NCBI GenBank assembly: GCA_034925865.1
Contig: JAYFRN010000003.1
Span: forward strand, 1 to 64,000
DNA: 64,000 nt
Direction of reading: 5' to 3'
Source of the DNA: Oscillospiraceae bacterium
GTDB lineage: Bacteria; Bacillota; Clostridia; Oscillospirales; SIG627
The notes beneath the pieces were generated by a model. The model saw only the letters and a program-made list of their open reading frames with translations. It was not told the DNA's origin and ran no database searches. Below, one piece after another: positions 27,034-35,946 of the stretch. The position numbers were made by a program, and so were the translations under genes. Numbering within the stretch: position 1 is the stretch's first letter; each line of letters opens with the position of its first letter.

Positions 27034-27954
27034 ATGAAGCCGATTATAAATGAATTTACCGTTCCCTCTCCTGACGGAGCCGTAATGCTCAAGGGGCTTT
27101 TTTATCCCGCAGTAAATCAAAAAGGACTGCTGGTCATCTGCCACGGAATGCTGGAGCATAAGGAGCGATATGACGAATTCTGTATATATATGTCAGAGCA
27201 AGGAATTTCATGCGCCATTTTTGATATGCGCGGCCACGGGGAAAGCGTAAATTCGTCTGATGAATTAGGTTATTATTACAAAGGCGGAATCAAGAGCGTC
27301 GTTGAGGATATCCGCGCTGTGCTTATCTATACCCGATCGCTCGCCGGAAATGTACCGGTCACTCTGTTCGGGCACAGCTTCGGCTCGCTTGCGGTAAGAT
27401 CTTTCGCGAAGAAATACGGAAATACGATCGATGCGCTGATTGTATGCGGCAGTCCTTCTGAAAATCCTGCCGCCGGCGCGGGAATTGCTGTCGCAGAGTT
27501 AATGAGCATATTCGGCTCTTTGAAAAATAGAAGCGTTTTAATCGACAATCTTGTATTCGGCAACGCAAGAAAAGCGTTCGCAGCGGACGGGAGGTGCGGA
27601 TGGCTTTCCTCAAACCGTGAAAGCAACGCCGCTTATGAAGGGGATCCTCTGTGCGGTTTTGTTTTCACGCTTGACGGATTCATTACGCTTTTCAGGCTGA
27701 TGAAGGATGTCTATAAAACAGAGCCATGTGTGAACCAAGCGCTGCCTGTGCTTTTTATAAGCGGAGCCGGAGATCCCATGAGGATCGGAAACGATGAGTT
27801 TTTCGCCGCCGCCGAATCCATGAAAAAATGCGGATACAAAAACGTCCGTGCACATCTTTTCGAAGGAGCAAGACACGAAATACTCAACGAATGTGATGAA
27901 ATTAAAAAAGCGGTATACTCTGAGATTGCAGATTTTACGAAAAACGTTGGATAA
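27034..27954 (+). CDS. alpha/beta hydrolase (serine aminopeptidase S33 / monoacylglycerol-lipase-like)
   Basis: A 306-residue cytosolic hydrolase. It shows the oxyanion segment 'GLLVICHGMLEHKERYDEF', the 'DMRGHGES' turn, the nucleophile elbow 'LFGHSFGSLAVRSF' (G-H-S-F-G), the acid region 'PVLFISGAGDPM' and the C-terminal His in 'LFEGARHEILNE', the layout of lysophospholipase or monoglyceride lipases. The substrate is not predictable. The ATG used has GGAGAAAGGA 9 nt upstream; an in-frame TTG seven codons earlier overlaps this site. It is flanked by terminators on both sides, hence monocistronic. Confidence 0.9.
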   Translation: MKPIINEFTVPSPDGAVMLKGLFYPAVNQKGLLVICHGMLEHKERYDEFCIYMSEQGISCAIFDMRGHGESVNSSDELGYYYKGGIKSVVEDIRAVLIYTRSLAGNVPVTLFGHSFGSLAVRSFAKKYGNTIDALIVCGSPSENPAAGAGIAVAELMSIFGSLKNRSVLIDNLVFGNARKAFAADGRCGWLSSNRESNAAYEGDPLCGFVFTLDGFITLFRLMKDVYKTEPCVNQALPVLFISGAGDPMRIGNDEFFAAAESMKKCGYKNVRAHLFEGARHEILNECDEIKKAVYSEIADFTKNVG

Positions 27955-27979
27955 AAAGAAGATTTAATAATATAACAGT

Positions 27980-28012
27980 CCGCCGGAAGAAAAATTCCTC
28001 CGGCGGGTTTTT
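27980..28012 (+). terminator. rho-independent terminator after the hydrolase
   Basis: CCGCCGGAAGAA pairs with TTCCTCCGGCGG (one mismatch) and is followed by GTTTTT. Confidence 0.85.
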
Positions 28013-28036
28013 GTACGGTTGATAATAAATGAGGTA

Positions 28037-28609
28037 TTATAGCTTCTTCCAATTTCCCCAGCTGCCGATAGGGCTTTTATCAACCGAAAAATATCTTGCT
28101 GACATTGTAATAACCGGCTCGGCCATTCTTAACCGCTCCTCAAACGAGATGGTTTCATCCGCCAACCGTTCATCGGCGAGTACGTTTTTGATACTGCAAA
28201 CATAAATTTCACTTTTTCCCTCTTCATCAAGGCGAAGCGTCTTGTCAACAACAAGTTCAAAACTCCATACGCTGTCTTTTGGCACAGGTACATTTAATAC
28301 CGCGCCGTTTATTGACTCGATTATTTTTGATTTATCAACCTCATAACCGGAATTATTGCCAGAAAAGTCGGCGAACGGCAACAATGATTTTGTTACGACT
28401 GATGCCGAAAAAATACCCGTTGCGCGTATCCTGTCGCGTGTAAGTTTATCCTCGCCTATACAAGCGACGAATTTAAATTTATCATCCCAGCAATATGTAG
28501 CCCAACAAAAAAGACCATAATTCGGAATATTACCTTCTTTATATGTGCCATATAGAAACAGACACTGCGGGCAGAAAGCATTGGACGCGGGCAAAGAAAT
28601 TTTTTCCAT
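28037..28609 (-). CDS. flavin reductase family protein
   Basis: A 190-residue protein resembling FMN-binding split-barrel flavin reductases. Features are an N-terminal Cys-x2-Cys ('AFCPQCLFLYGTYKEG'), 'NYGLFCWATYCWDDKFKFVACIGEDKLTRDRI' (flavin-binding strand region with 'R-D-R'), and 'IYVCSIKNVLADE' near the C-terminus, a usual end for this family. Members reduce FMN or carry it as electron acceptor. It is alone on its strand, with the MmcQ-like gene 84 nt upstream and no shared operon evidence. Substrate unknown. Confidence 0.75.
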   Translation of the reverse strand: MEKISLPASNAFCPQCLFLYGTYKEGNIPNYGLFCWATYCWDDKFKFVACIGEDKLTRDRIRATGIFSASVVTKSLLPFADFSGNNSGYEVDKSKIIESINGAVLNVPVPKDSVWSFELVVDKTLRLDEEGKSEIYVCSIKNVLADERLADETISFEERLRMAEPVITMSARYFSVDKSPIGSWGNWKKL

Positions 28610-28693
28610 TTTTTTATTTTACCTCTCTTAAGTGTGGATTATTACAACCCTGTCGTATATAAAACCGATATGCCACCGGTAATATGTTGTAAA

Positions 28694-29086
28694 TCATTGG
28701 CACATCTCATTGATTTCTTTCTGAATGTACTTCGGAAATTTGGAAACAACAATGTCATATGCATGGTCAATCATCTGCAAGATTTCTTCGTCCGGCACAG
28801 TGCCGTCAAGGTTTACTGTATTGAAATGAGGCTGATGGATGGGAGGGCAATGCCAGCCTCGCACCACAGAGCTGGAATAAACACTTCGGTAAAATTCAGC
28901 CGACTCCGGGGTGCAGTTCAATGTAACCTTCGGTTCGCCGTGAAGCATAAACGGCTGTGCGAAAATCCGTCCCTTTTGCTGAGAAGGAGCTTTTACCTTA
29001 ATGACAGGATAAAGCGGATCAAAGGGATAATCCGTATATGTACATGGCTTTTGCAGACAATATTCTATTATTTCCTGATGTGTCAT
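28694..29086 (-). CDS. MmcQ/YjbR family protein
   Basis: A 130-residue protein with the YjbR fold landmarks: 'QEIIEYCLQKPCTYTDYPF' at the start, 'FMLHGEPKVTLNCTPESAEFYRSVY' in the middle, and 'VPDEEILQMIDHAYDIVVSKFPK' at the end. The family has a CyaY-like fold and is annotated as putative DNA-binding, but its function is not established. Length equals the family norm. The 188-nt stretch upstream of it contains no other supported gene. Confidence 0.9.
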   Translation of the reverse strand: MTHQEIIEYCLQKPCTYTDYPFDPLYPVIKVKAPSQQKGRIFAQPFMLHGEPKVTLNCTPESAEFYRSVYSSSVVRGWHCPPIHQPHFNTVNLDGTVPDEEILQMIDHAYDIVVSKFPKYIQKEINEMCQ

Positions 29087-29274
29087 AGCTTTTAAACCAT
29101 TTGTTTCTTTCTTCAGTCAGCTGCGGATATAAATCGTTATTCCGTTCAAATCATATCTCTTATCGTTAATTACAAAGACATATTACCATAATCCGTCAGT
29201 AAATACAATATAAATACATTTCTTTGTATATGTTTTTTAGTTCAGCGTATAATAAACTCAAAGGAGTGATATTA

Positions 29275-29433
29275 ATGTCTTATGTAAGCCCGGCGCTTCG
29301 TGACAGGTTTGAATCGCTTTCCATAGATCTTAAAAATGAAATTCTGTCACGAAATGTAAGACTCGAAACCCTGCAGGATCTTATCGATATTTTGGATAAA
29401 ATTGCATCCGAAGGAGAAACCGCCGGAAAATAA
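29275..29433 (+). CDS. hypothetical 52-residue protein
   Basis: A small ORF with a strong ribosome binding site (AAAGGAGTGA, 6 nt before the ATG) and an intrinsic terminator overlapping its 3' end, which argues that it is a real monocistronic gene. The product is charged and helical ('RDRFESLSIDLKNEILSRN', 'LQDLIDILDKIASEGE'), with no signal peptide or membrane segment. I do not recognise the family. Confidence 0.65.
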   Translation: MSYVSPALRDRFESLSIDLKNEILSRNVRLETLQDLIDILDKIASEGETAGK

Positions 29434-29447
29434 ACGGCGGTTTTTTT
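29417..29447 (+). terminator. rho-independent terminator overlapping the small ORF
   Basis: AAACCGCCG pairs with CGGCGGTTT and is followed by T7; the left arm encodes the last codons of the preceding ORF. Confidence 0.9.
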
Positions 29448-29530
29448 ATGGGAATATATTGCGTTGCAGGACAAGTAAATTCAATATACATTTTTCTTTT
29501 CTATGAATATACTATTTCAGAGGTGAGTTT

Positions 29531-29725
29531 ATGAACTACTGCCAGCTGACTATGGCTGTCACTGCGCTGGCAAATGCGCTTGCGGGTATGTTGAACGAAG
29601 ATGAAATTTCCGTGCTGGCAGCCTTGTTGACGCAACTGGGCGACACTCTCGCAACAATAAACACCCATAAGGAAATATGCGAGGCAAGGCATGATGATAA
29701 TGAGGAAAGCATAAAAAAACGATAA
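29531..29725 (+). CDS. small DUF6774-like protein
   Basis: A 64-residue protein beginning 'MNYCQLTMAVTALANALAG' and continuing 'DEISVLAALLTQLGDTLATI', a pattern I associate with the small DUF6774 family of Clostridia. It is amphipathic, with a conserved N-terminal Cys, and of unknown function. AGAGGTGAG precedes the ATG by 5 nt. Confidence in the coding call is higher than in the family name. Confidence 0.65.
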   Translation: MNYCQLTMAVTALANALAGMLNEDEISVLAALLTQLGDTLATINTHKEICEARHDDNEESIKKR

Positions 29726-29759
29726 TGATATTTTCTGATGCTGTCGGAATAAATAAAAG

Positions 29760-29817
29760 CCCCGGTTTGCTGTCATAAGAAAACGAATTTTTGACAGCAA
29801 GCCGGGGATGATTTTAT
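29760..29817. other. long stem-loop after the DUF6774-like gene
   Basis: CCCCGGTTTGCTGTCA (29760-29775) pairs with TGACAGCAAGCCGGGG (29802-29817) with one mismatch. No clear T-run follows on the plus strand, while on the minus strand CTTTTATTT follows. It may act as a terminator. The remaining 29818-30043 contains nothing I can support. Confidence 0.6.
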
Positions 29818-30043
29818 TATGTTTACTATTGCTCCCCCAATTAAACATAGCCTGGGTTATGTGGCGTAGAGTGTGTACTGTGCCTTAATCTTTGATATTA
29901 TGCCCTCAGTCAGACGGTAATTCCTTCCGTCCTTCAATGAGATATAGACAAAATTAGTCTTTATCGGGACATTTGAGCAATCTCAAAATAATAAAGATTT
30001 TACTCTACTGTTTACTTTTGTGTTTTCTCTTTCTCTTTATATA

Positions 30044-30057
30044 TTGAACGCGTTCAA
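30044..30057. promoter_or_regulatory. perfect palindrome TTGAACGCGTTCAA upstream of the lectin gene
   Basis: A 14-bp perfect palindrome 26 bp before the start codon, just upstream of the ribosome binding site. It looks like a protein-binding operator; LacI-type or SOS-type sites have comparable form, but the spacing does not match the Bacillus LexA box. Confidence 0.45.
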
Positions 30058-30083
30058 AAATCAAATAATGAGGAGAAATTCTT

Positions 30084-31256
30084 ATGGCAACCTATAACAT
30101 TAAAAATCTGGGTTCCGGTAAATATCTGAACATCAATGGCAATTATCTTACTTCCCTTACAAATCACCAGGAAGTTACGCAGTGGAGCGGCAGTAACAAG
30201 CCAGAGCAAACTTGGGTTATTGACACAATAGATACAAGTAGTACAAGTGTCGGTGTACCCATCAAATCGTATGTAAATCAATCTTTTAGTCTAAACATTT
30301 ATCGTGCAACAAAAAATTGCGATGTTTATCCTTTAGCTTTAAATGGTGGTGGAGACGGCTTTGTATATTTTGTACCTGTGGCAGGTGTAACAAACGGATA
30401 TAAGATTATAACAAAATCTGATTTTTCGGCAACAAAACACTACCTCTCTCTTGCAGCCAACAACGCCACAAACGGGACAAATATATGCTGGGCGCCGACT
30501 AATGGAACCAACTATCAGGTCTGGGTGCTCGAAACTACAAAATACATGCATGTAAATGCGAATTTGCATTATGTCCGCATTGCACCATCTGAAATCGATA
30601 TCCGGTACATAAATGCCGCTAAAACGTCTCCAACTGATGGCAGCTATTTTAATGCAGGATTTTTCGGTGATTATTACGGCTGTGGTACCTTACCTGTTGC
30701 AAATCTTTTATGTAATTTAAATGAAAGTGTAATCTCAGATGCTAATCAAACTGCTTTGCGGGGTTGGTTATGTACGATATCAGGCAATAAGTTGTATAAG
30801 AACAGTTATAACCCGACGGGAGTTTCAACGCCTATTTCTACTTTCTATATAGATTCATCCAACAATGCTTATATTGCGCAAGCAAACAGCGTCCAAACCA
30901 CATGGAAATGTGCGGTTTCAGGCGCACCGATCATGAAAAATGGTGTAATAACGAGCATTACCGAACTTAATGATGAACACTGGGATCCTAGTTGGAAATA
31001 TGGAACATGGCATGGTTGTTTAGCTGTAGCTACTTCATCTACCGTAGGCGCATCTGAGTTTTTCTACGTAGCTATGGAAACCACAAGCGATGATTGCAGA
31101 ACTGGCGAAGCATACAACATTGTAAATAGCTTGAATTTGGGGATCCAGAATGCAATTATTCTTGATGGCGGCACAAGTTTTATTTTCAAATATAATGGCA
31201 CTACAAGAGAAACTACTGGAGGAACCAGACCAATTAACAATATAATGTACTTCTAA
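30084..31256 (+). CDS. ricin-type beta-trefoil lectin fused to a phosphodiester glycosidase (NAGPA) domain
   Basis: A 390-residue protein without signal peptide. Residues about 1-155 form a ricin-like trefoil with three W/Q-type repeats ('YNIKNLGSGKYLNINGN', 'PEQTWVIDTI', 'KHYLSLAANNATNGTNICW', 'NYQVWVLE'). Residues about 160-390 match the NAGPA/phosphodiester glycosidase fold: 'YFNAGFFGDYYG' (190-199 region, the N-G/A-G-F-F signature) and 'AIILDGGTSFIF' (about 357-368, the D-G-G signature). The predicted role is cleavage of sugar-phosphate diesters on a glycan recognised by the trefoil. AGGAG lies 9 nt before the ATG. It is monocistronic, with a strong terminator. How it would reach an extracellular substrate is not evident. 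Confidence 0.75.
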   Translation: MATYNIKNLGSGKYLNINGNYLTSLTNHQEVTQWSGSNKPEQTWVIDTIDTSSTSVGVPIKSYVNQSFSLNIYRATKNCDVYPLALNGGGDGFVYFVPVAGVTNGYKIITKSDFSATKHYLSLAANNATNGTNICWAPTNGTNYQVWVLETTKYMHVNANLHYVRIAPSEIDIRYINAAKTSPTDGSYFNAGFFGDYYGCGTLPVANLLCNLNESVISDANQTALRGWLCTISGNKLYKNSYNPTGVSTPISTFYIDSSNNAYIAQANSVQTTWKCAVSGAPIMKNGVITSITELNDEHWDPSWKYGTWHGCLAVATSSTVGASEFFYVAMETTSDDCRTGEAYNIVNSLNLGIQNAIILDGGTSFIFKYNGTTRETTGGTRPINNIMYF

Positions 31257-31262
31257 GAAATC

Positions 31263-31300
31263 AACCGGCGGGGACATTTAGTCCCCGCCGGTTATTTTAA
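31263..31300 (+). terminator. rho-independent terminator of the lectin gene
   Basis: AACCGGCGGGGAC and GTCCCCGCCGGTT are exact complements with an ATTTA-like loop, followed by ATTTT. Confidence 0.9.
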
Positions 31301-31320
31301 AATGAATTGTATTAGCCGTA

Positions 31321-32661
31321 TCAGTCCGTCTCTAAGGACGGTTCCACATGCCTCACATGCGCAACAGGCGAAAAATCTTCTATAGGGCAGTTTGTTACCG
31401 TCAAACTTAGCAGAAGATTTAATCCGCGGAGTACCGATATGTCTGTAATCGGATTGTCGTCAAGACCCAAGCGCTCCATCTTGCTCCAGCTTCCCAGAGG
31501 TGTAATATCGCTTATATTGTTGCCGCTAAGTCTTGCGTCGGTAAGATTCACCAATCCGGAAAGCGGTGAAATATCGACAATGTTGTTAGAATTAATGTAT
31601 AAAAGGACAAGATCAGTTAATCCGGACAATGGTGAAACATCAACTATGTCGTTAGCTGCAATCTCCAACCAGACAAGATTCGTTAATTCGGACAATGGCG
31701 AAACATCAACTATGTTGTTGCTGCCCAAGTAAAGCTTAGTAAGATTTTCAAGCGTTGCGAGCGGTGAAATATCAGCTATATCATTTCCAGAAAGCGAAAG
31801 GAGGTCAAGCTTGTTTAGTCCGTTTAGCGGTGAAATATCAACTATTTTGTTATTATGCGCTTGAAGTTCAGTAAGATTCATTAGTGCCGCGAGAGGAGAA
31901 ATATCAACTATTTTGTTATAATAAATGATTAAATCGACAAGACCAGTTAATCCGGACAATGGTGAAACATCATCTATGTTGTTGCTGCTCAAGTCAAGTT
32001 CAGTAATATTTTTAAGCGCCGCGAGAGGCGAAATATCAGCTATATCATTTACAGCAAGTGAAAGGTGGTCAAGCTTGTTTAGTCCGGTTAGCGGTGAAAT
32101 ATCAACTATTTTGTTGGAATTAATGTATAAATCGACAAGACCAGTTAATCCAGACAATGGTGAAATATCAGCTATGTCGTTGCCTCCCAAGTTAAGTTCA
32201 GTAAGCTTTTTAAGCGCCGCGAGAGGAGAAACATCAACTATGCTGTTGCTGTTCAAGTTAAGTTTAGTAAGCTTTTTAAGCGTCGCGAGAGGCGAAATAT
32301 CAACTATTTTGTTAGAATGCGCTTGAAGTTCCGTAAGATTTATAAGTGCCTTAAGAAGGGTAATATCCTGAATACCCACACCGGATATATCCAAGCTTGT
32401 CACCTTGAGAAAATCCTCTTTAGTAAGATCACCATTTTCCACATTCGCGCTTAACCGTATTGCCGCTTCAATTTCAGGGTAGTCACCGATTGTTCTGATG
32501 TCGAAACCGTTTATCAGATAATCATTTACATTTGAATCCCCCGATTCCGTTGCGATTTTATTAATATCGGTTTCGCTGTTTCGATTTTCGTTGAAGGCTA
32601 CCATACAAACGGAAAAACACAGTAACGCCGCCATTAGCAGTGAAAAAACGATCTTTTTCAT
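31321..32661 (-). CDS. secreted leucine-rich-repeat protein, long paralog
   Basis: A 446-residue protein with an N-terminal signal sequence (MKKIVFSLLMAALLCFSVCM) and about fifteen 22-residue SDS22/internalin-type repeats of pattern 'LxxLTxLxLxxNxIxDISPL', capped by 'FSPVAHV'. At the place where the neighbouring paralog has the lipobox cysteine (MVAC) this gene has MVAF, a TGC-to-TTC change, so lipid anchoring should be lost. The start is set at MKKIV because GGAGG lies 11 nt upstream in both paralogs. Repeats of this type bind proteins; the target is unknown. It lies downstream of the short paralog on the same strand. Confidence 0.85.
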   Translation of the reverse strand: MKKIVFSLLMAALLCFSVCMVAFNENRNSETDINKIATESGDSNVNDYLINGFDIRTIGDYPEIEAAIRLSANVENGDLTKEDFLKVTSLDISGVGIQDITLLKALINLTELQAHSNKIVDISPLATLKKLTKLNLNSNSIVDVSPLAALKKLTELNLGGNDIADISPLSGLTGLVDLYINSNKIVDISPLTGLNKLDHLSLAVNDIADISPLAALKNITELDLSSNNIDDVSPLSGLTGLVDLIIYYNKIVDISPLAALMNLTELQAHNNKIVDISPLNGLNKLDLLSLSGNDIADISPLATLENLTKLYLGSNNIVDVSPLSELTNLVWLEIAANDIVDVSPLSGLTDLVLLYINSNNIVDISPLSGLVNLTDARLSGNNISDITPLGSWSKMERLGLDDNPITDISVLRGLNLLLSLTVTNCPIEDFSPVAHVRHVEPSLETD

Positions 32662-32811
32662 AATAAATAAGTCCTCCCTATCAAAAATATCATATATATT
32701 ATTATCTCGTAACATCTAAATATTTATTGTCGGATACAAATGCTTGATGGTACCACGGTGGTGTGAGAGAACGGGGTGACTTTGGCTGTCAGCTCCTCCT
32801 ACTCGATTGTA

Positions 32812-33903
32812 TTATTCAGGTATTGTTCCGCCTCGTGTGTATGGTTCCACACGCTCCACATGCGCAACAGGCGAGAAATCTTCTATAGGGCAGCCTCCTA
32901 ACATCACTTGTAATAGTGTAGTTAAGTTACCAAGTACAGTGATGTCTGTAATCGGATTAGAATTAAGTGTTAAGCGCTCTATATTTTTCCAACTGCGAAG
33001 GGGTGTAATATCGCTTATATTGTTACCGCCAAGTCTTGCATCGGTAAGATTCACCAATCCGGAGAGCGGTGAAATATCGACTATGTTGTTAGAATTAATG
33101 CATAAAAGGACAAGATCAGTTAATCCAGACAATGGTGAAACATCAACTATGTCGTTAGCCGCAATCAACAACCGGACAAGATCAGTTAATCCGGACAATG
33201 GCGAAACATCAACTATGTTGTTGCCGTCCAAGTCAAGTATAGTAAGATTTTCAAGCGTTGCGAGCGGTGAAATATCAGCTATATCATTTACAGCAAGTAA
33301 AAGGTGGTCAAGCTTGTTTAGTCCGGTTAGCGGTGAAATATCAACTATGTCGTTAGAATAAATGATTAAATCGACAAGACCAGTTAATCCGGACAATGGT
33401 GAAATATCAGCTATGCTGTTGCTGCTCAAGTCAAGTTTAGTAAGCTTTTTAAGCGCCGCGAGAGGAGAAATATCAACTATTTTGTTATAATGCGCTTGAA
33501 GTTCCGTAAGATTTATAAGTGCCTTAAGAGGGGTAATATCCTGAATACCCTCACCGGATATATCCAAGCTTGTCACCTTGAGAAAATCCTCTTTAGTAAG
33601 CTCACCATTTTCCACATTCGCGCTTAACCGTATTGCCGCTTCAATTTCAGGGTAGTCACCGATTGTTATGATGTCGAAACCGTTTATCAGATAATCATTT
33701 ACATTTGAATCTCCTGATTCCGTTACGCTTTCATTCGGATCGGTTTCGCTGTTTGAAGAAGGGTCTTTAACATTTGATTCCCCTGATTCCGTTGCGCTTT
33801 TATTAGAATCGGTTTCGCTGTTTCGATTTTCGTTGCAGGCGACCATACAAACGGAAAAACACAGTAACGCCGCCATTAGCAGGGAAAAAACGATCTTTTT
33901 CAT
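32812..33903 (-). CDS. leucine-rich-repeat lipoprotein, short paralog
   Basis: A 363-residue paralog of the downstream gene. The signal peptide ends in an intact lipobox (VCMVAC, Cys about residue 25), so the protein should be a membrane-anchored lipoprotein. A Ser/Asp/Glu-rich linker follows in which an 'SETD(S/P)NxSxTESG(E/D)SNV' unit is duplicated. It then has about ten 22-residue repeats ('LxxLxxLxIxxNxIxDISPL') and the same C-terminal cap 'CPIEDFSPVAHV'. Against the long paralog, five internal repeats are missing. The shared signal, cap and 5' untranslated region show a recent tandem duplication. It is 150 bp upstream of the paralog. Confidence 0.88.
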   Translation of the reverse strand: MKKIVFSLLMAALLCFSVCMVACNENRNSETDSNKSATESGESNVKDPSSNSETDPNESVTESGDSNVNDYLINGFDIITIGDYPEIEAAIRLSANVENGELTKEDFLKVTSLDISGEGIQDITPLKALINLTELQAHYNKIVDISPLAALKKLTKLDLSSNSIADISPLSGLTGLVDLIIYSNDIVDISPLTGLNKLDHLLLAVNDIADISPLATLENLTILDLDGNNIVDVSPLSGLTDLVRLLIAANDIVDVSPLSGLTDLVLLCINSNNIVDISPLSGLVNLTDARLGGNNISDITPLRSWKNIERLTLNSNPITDITVLGNLTTLLQVMLGGCPIEDFSPVAHVERVEPYTRGGTIPE

Positions 33904-33986
33904 AATAAATAAGTCCTCCAAAAATTATTATCAAAATATCATATGTTGGATATATCCACTTATATAAATGCCATAAGCATGTTCAA

Positions 33987-34235
33987 GGGTGGAATAAAAA
34001 AGTGACGATACTCCTTCTTGTAGCTCTCGGAACAGTGCTTGATAATATTATCACACCCAGTAACACGTTCATCAGAAGTATGATAGTAAGCTACTACATC
34101 GCTAATGAAAGTCTGAGTATTCTTGAAAATATAGGAGCGTGTGGAGTGCCGTTCCTAAAGCACTGTATAAAATACCGTACAGTCTCAAAAGCAATGGCAG
34201 CACAAATCAATGCTATATTTAATTTGTGCGTCTAA
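33987..34235 (+). pseudogene. C-terminal remnant of a phage/TcdE-type holin
   Basis: The reading frame encodes '(N)KKVTILLLVALGTVLDN', then 'YIANESLSILENIGACGVPF', which match the middle and end of TcdE/phage-lysis holins of the 'AKKVxILLLVALGxxLD ... YIANEGLSILENxxxxGxPxP' type. The first transmembrane helices and any normal start are missing (only a GTG at 34002), and the tail after 'LKHCIKYR' is unlike the family. It is most likely a decayed prophage or export gene, opposite in strand to its neighbours. Confidence 0.6.
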
Positions 34236-34518
34236 ATTGTCTGTTTACGCAATATTGGATATCAATATAAAATGATAAACATAATACATAATATTTAGAG
34301 ATCATTAGCATTTTATTTCTTATATTTATTTATATCCAGTTTATTTAAATTTTTATTTTAACACCTGCATTTTGTATTATTTATAATTATATTATTAATT
34401 ATAACCTAAATTTGGATTTTGTCAACTTATTGCCAATTATTTTTTAATTCATGAAATTATTTGCCATCGGGTAACCAGCAATTTATTGCGGTTATATAAA
34501 ATATATCATATCATCCCG

Positions 34519-34552
34519 CAAAAAACTCCGACAGCTTTTCTGCTGCCGGAGG
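34519..34552 (-). terminator. rho-independent terminator of the clostripain-like gene
   Basis: On the minus strand CTCCGGCAGC pairs with GCTGTCGGAG around AGAAAA and is followed by T6. The stretch 34236-34518 is very AT-rich and shows no gene. Confidence 0.85.
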
Positions 34553-34587
34553 TTAATTTGAGTCAAGAATAAAATCCCGTATTTTAA

Positions 34588-35757
34588 TTACATTGTCCAT
34601 TTTTTATATTCGTAAAGTTCATCCGCCATTCTCGCAATCTGTAATCGATCAAGCTCAGGATTCATTACGGCAATGCTTTCGACAACCTCATGTCTGCTTA
34701 TTTCCAACGGCAGCATATTTTCATTGTATTTTGTATTTGCTGCAGGTAATTTATCTGAAAATAATTTTGTCCAATTATTATTTTGAGCGAAGCCCAGGCG
34801 GTAATAATTCTTCATTAACATTTCATTTCCGGATATATCGGATGTAACTGTTATTAAAGGAAGAGAGCAGTACGGGGCTTTTTTATAGTGAATTATTATA
34901 GGCAGCGAAGCTTCGCCAACAGATTTTATTATTTTTTTCTGAATGCGGTTTATATTATTTTCGTCTGTTTCACGTAGACAATTAGCGGACATTTCATTAA
35001 ACAACCGTTTAATTAACTCCAACTTATTATGATCAACAGAAAAGCCAATCAAATTCATCGGCAAGCTGTTTATAATTGATTTTATAATAATTGAAGTTTC
35101 AGCCGCATTGATTGCTTTCATTGAGTCTATTATTATATTATATGGCAATCCTTCAATAGGACCGTATGTTAAATAGGTAATGATATTCTTTACAGCGTTA
35201 TTTTTATTTCTGCCAAATTCGTAAAGCAATTCTAATGAGTTGGAACAACATGCATCTAATATTAAAATGTCGATTTTATTGCCCGCTTCACCCGCCGCCG
35301 CATCTATAGCTTTTACCATTTCAGGAATGCCCATTATATAAGGCATATTACCGCTGTAATCGGTCATCAGACCGACGCAATGATAACTGTGCCCTCCTGT
35401 TATCAACATATATCTTTTTGCAGGATAATTAAGTATCCCCCATTTAACAAAGTTATATAGCTGTTTGGGATCCGACATATTAACGTTGCCCATATATTCA
35501 AGCAATTCGGATTTGCCTTTATGAATATAATATCGGCGAACGCCTTTTTCGTTATCATTTAAAAAAATAATATCACGTCGAATTAACTTGACAAGCCGCT
35601 CATCCGCTGTGCCGATTTGCATCAAAACATTGAAGGCAGAAAAAGAGCCTGTTTTTTCAGCATCAAGCATAGCTTTATGCATTTCAGGCTCAAGATCATT
35701 GTTGCCATTTGCGTATATCAGAACTGTCCAATCAGCATAATTTAAGCATGTATCCAT
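34588..35757 (-). CDS. clostripain-related (C11) cysteine peptidase
   Basis: A 389-residue protein. 'ADWTVLIYANGNNDLEP' is the conserved start of the C11 fold; 'RYMLITGGHSYH' supplies the catalytic His (about 123) and 'DILILDACCSNSLELLYEF' the catalytic Cys (about 170), in the same order and spacing as clostripain. Clostripain-type enzymes cut after Arg or Lys. Unlike classical secreted members this one has no signal peptide, begins directly with the catalytic fold and is short. It is alone between a terminator and a dispersed repeat. Confidence 0.8.
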   Translation of the reverse strand: MDTCLNYADWTVLIYANGNNDLEPEMHKAMLDAEKTGSFSAFNVLMQIGTADERLVKLIRRDIIFLNDNEKGVRRYYIHKGKSELLEYMGNVNMSDPKQLYNFVKWGILNYPAKRYMLITGGHSYHCVGLMTDYSGNMPYIMGIPEMVKAIDAAAGEAGNKIDILILDACCSNSLELLYEFGRNKNNAVKNIITYLTYGPIEGLPYNIIIDSMKAINAAETSIIIKSIINSLPMNLIGFSVDHNKLELIKRLFNEMSANCLRETDENNINRIQKKIIKSVGEASLPIIIHYKKAPYCSLPLITVTSDISGNEMLMKNYYRLGFAQNNNWTKLFSDKLPAANTKYNENMLPLEISRHEVVESIAVMNPELDRLQIARMADELYEYKKWTM

Positions 35758-35791
35758 TTAAACTTTCCTTTTTTAAGACTTTCTAACGGTG

Positions 35792-35891
35792 ATTATTAAA
35801 CGGTAATCTTAATAAATTATTATAAGAGAGAAAAGCTCATATACCAAGCTTTTCTCTCTTAAACCTGATTATATAATTACCGGGTTAATAT
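35792..35891. repeat. diverged full-length copy of the dispersed palindromic element
   Basis: Ends 'ATTATTAAACGGTAAT' and 'ATAATTACCGGGTTAATA' flank a near-perfect core hairpin AAGAGAGAAAAGCT / AGCTTTTCTCTCTT around 'CATATACCA'. Confidence 0.7.
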
Positions 35892-35946
35892 AATGAAATG
35901 CCCGCTGTACAAGTTTACAAACAAAAGTAAACATCGTTCTATTTAC

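Noticed and set aside
31439..33361. Repetitive open frames on the plus strand with 'NPDNGETSTM' units
   Set aside because: They are the complement of the LRR-coding repeats; the minus strand has signal peptides, ribosome binding sites and a known fold.
31500..33600. Regularly spaced DNA repeats suggesting a CRISPR array
   Set aside because: The 66-bp periodicity is the 22-residue LRR code; there are no unique spacers of constant length and no cas genes.
34002..34235. Intact holin gene
   Set aside because: Only the C-terminal half matches holins; the first membrane helices and a proper start are missing.
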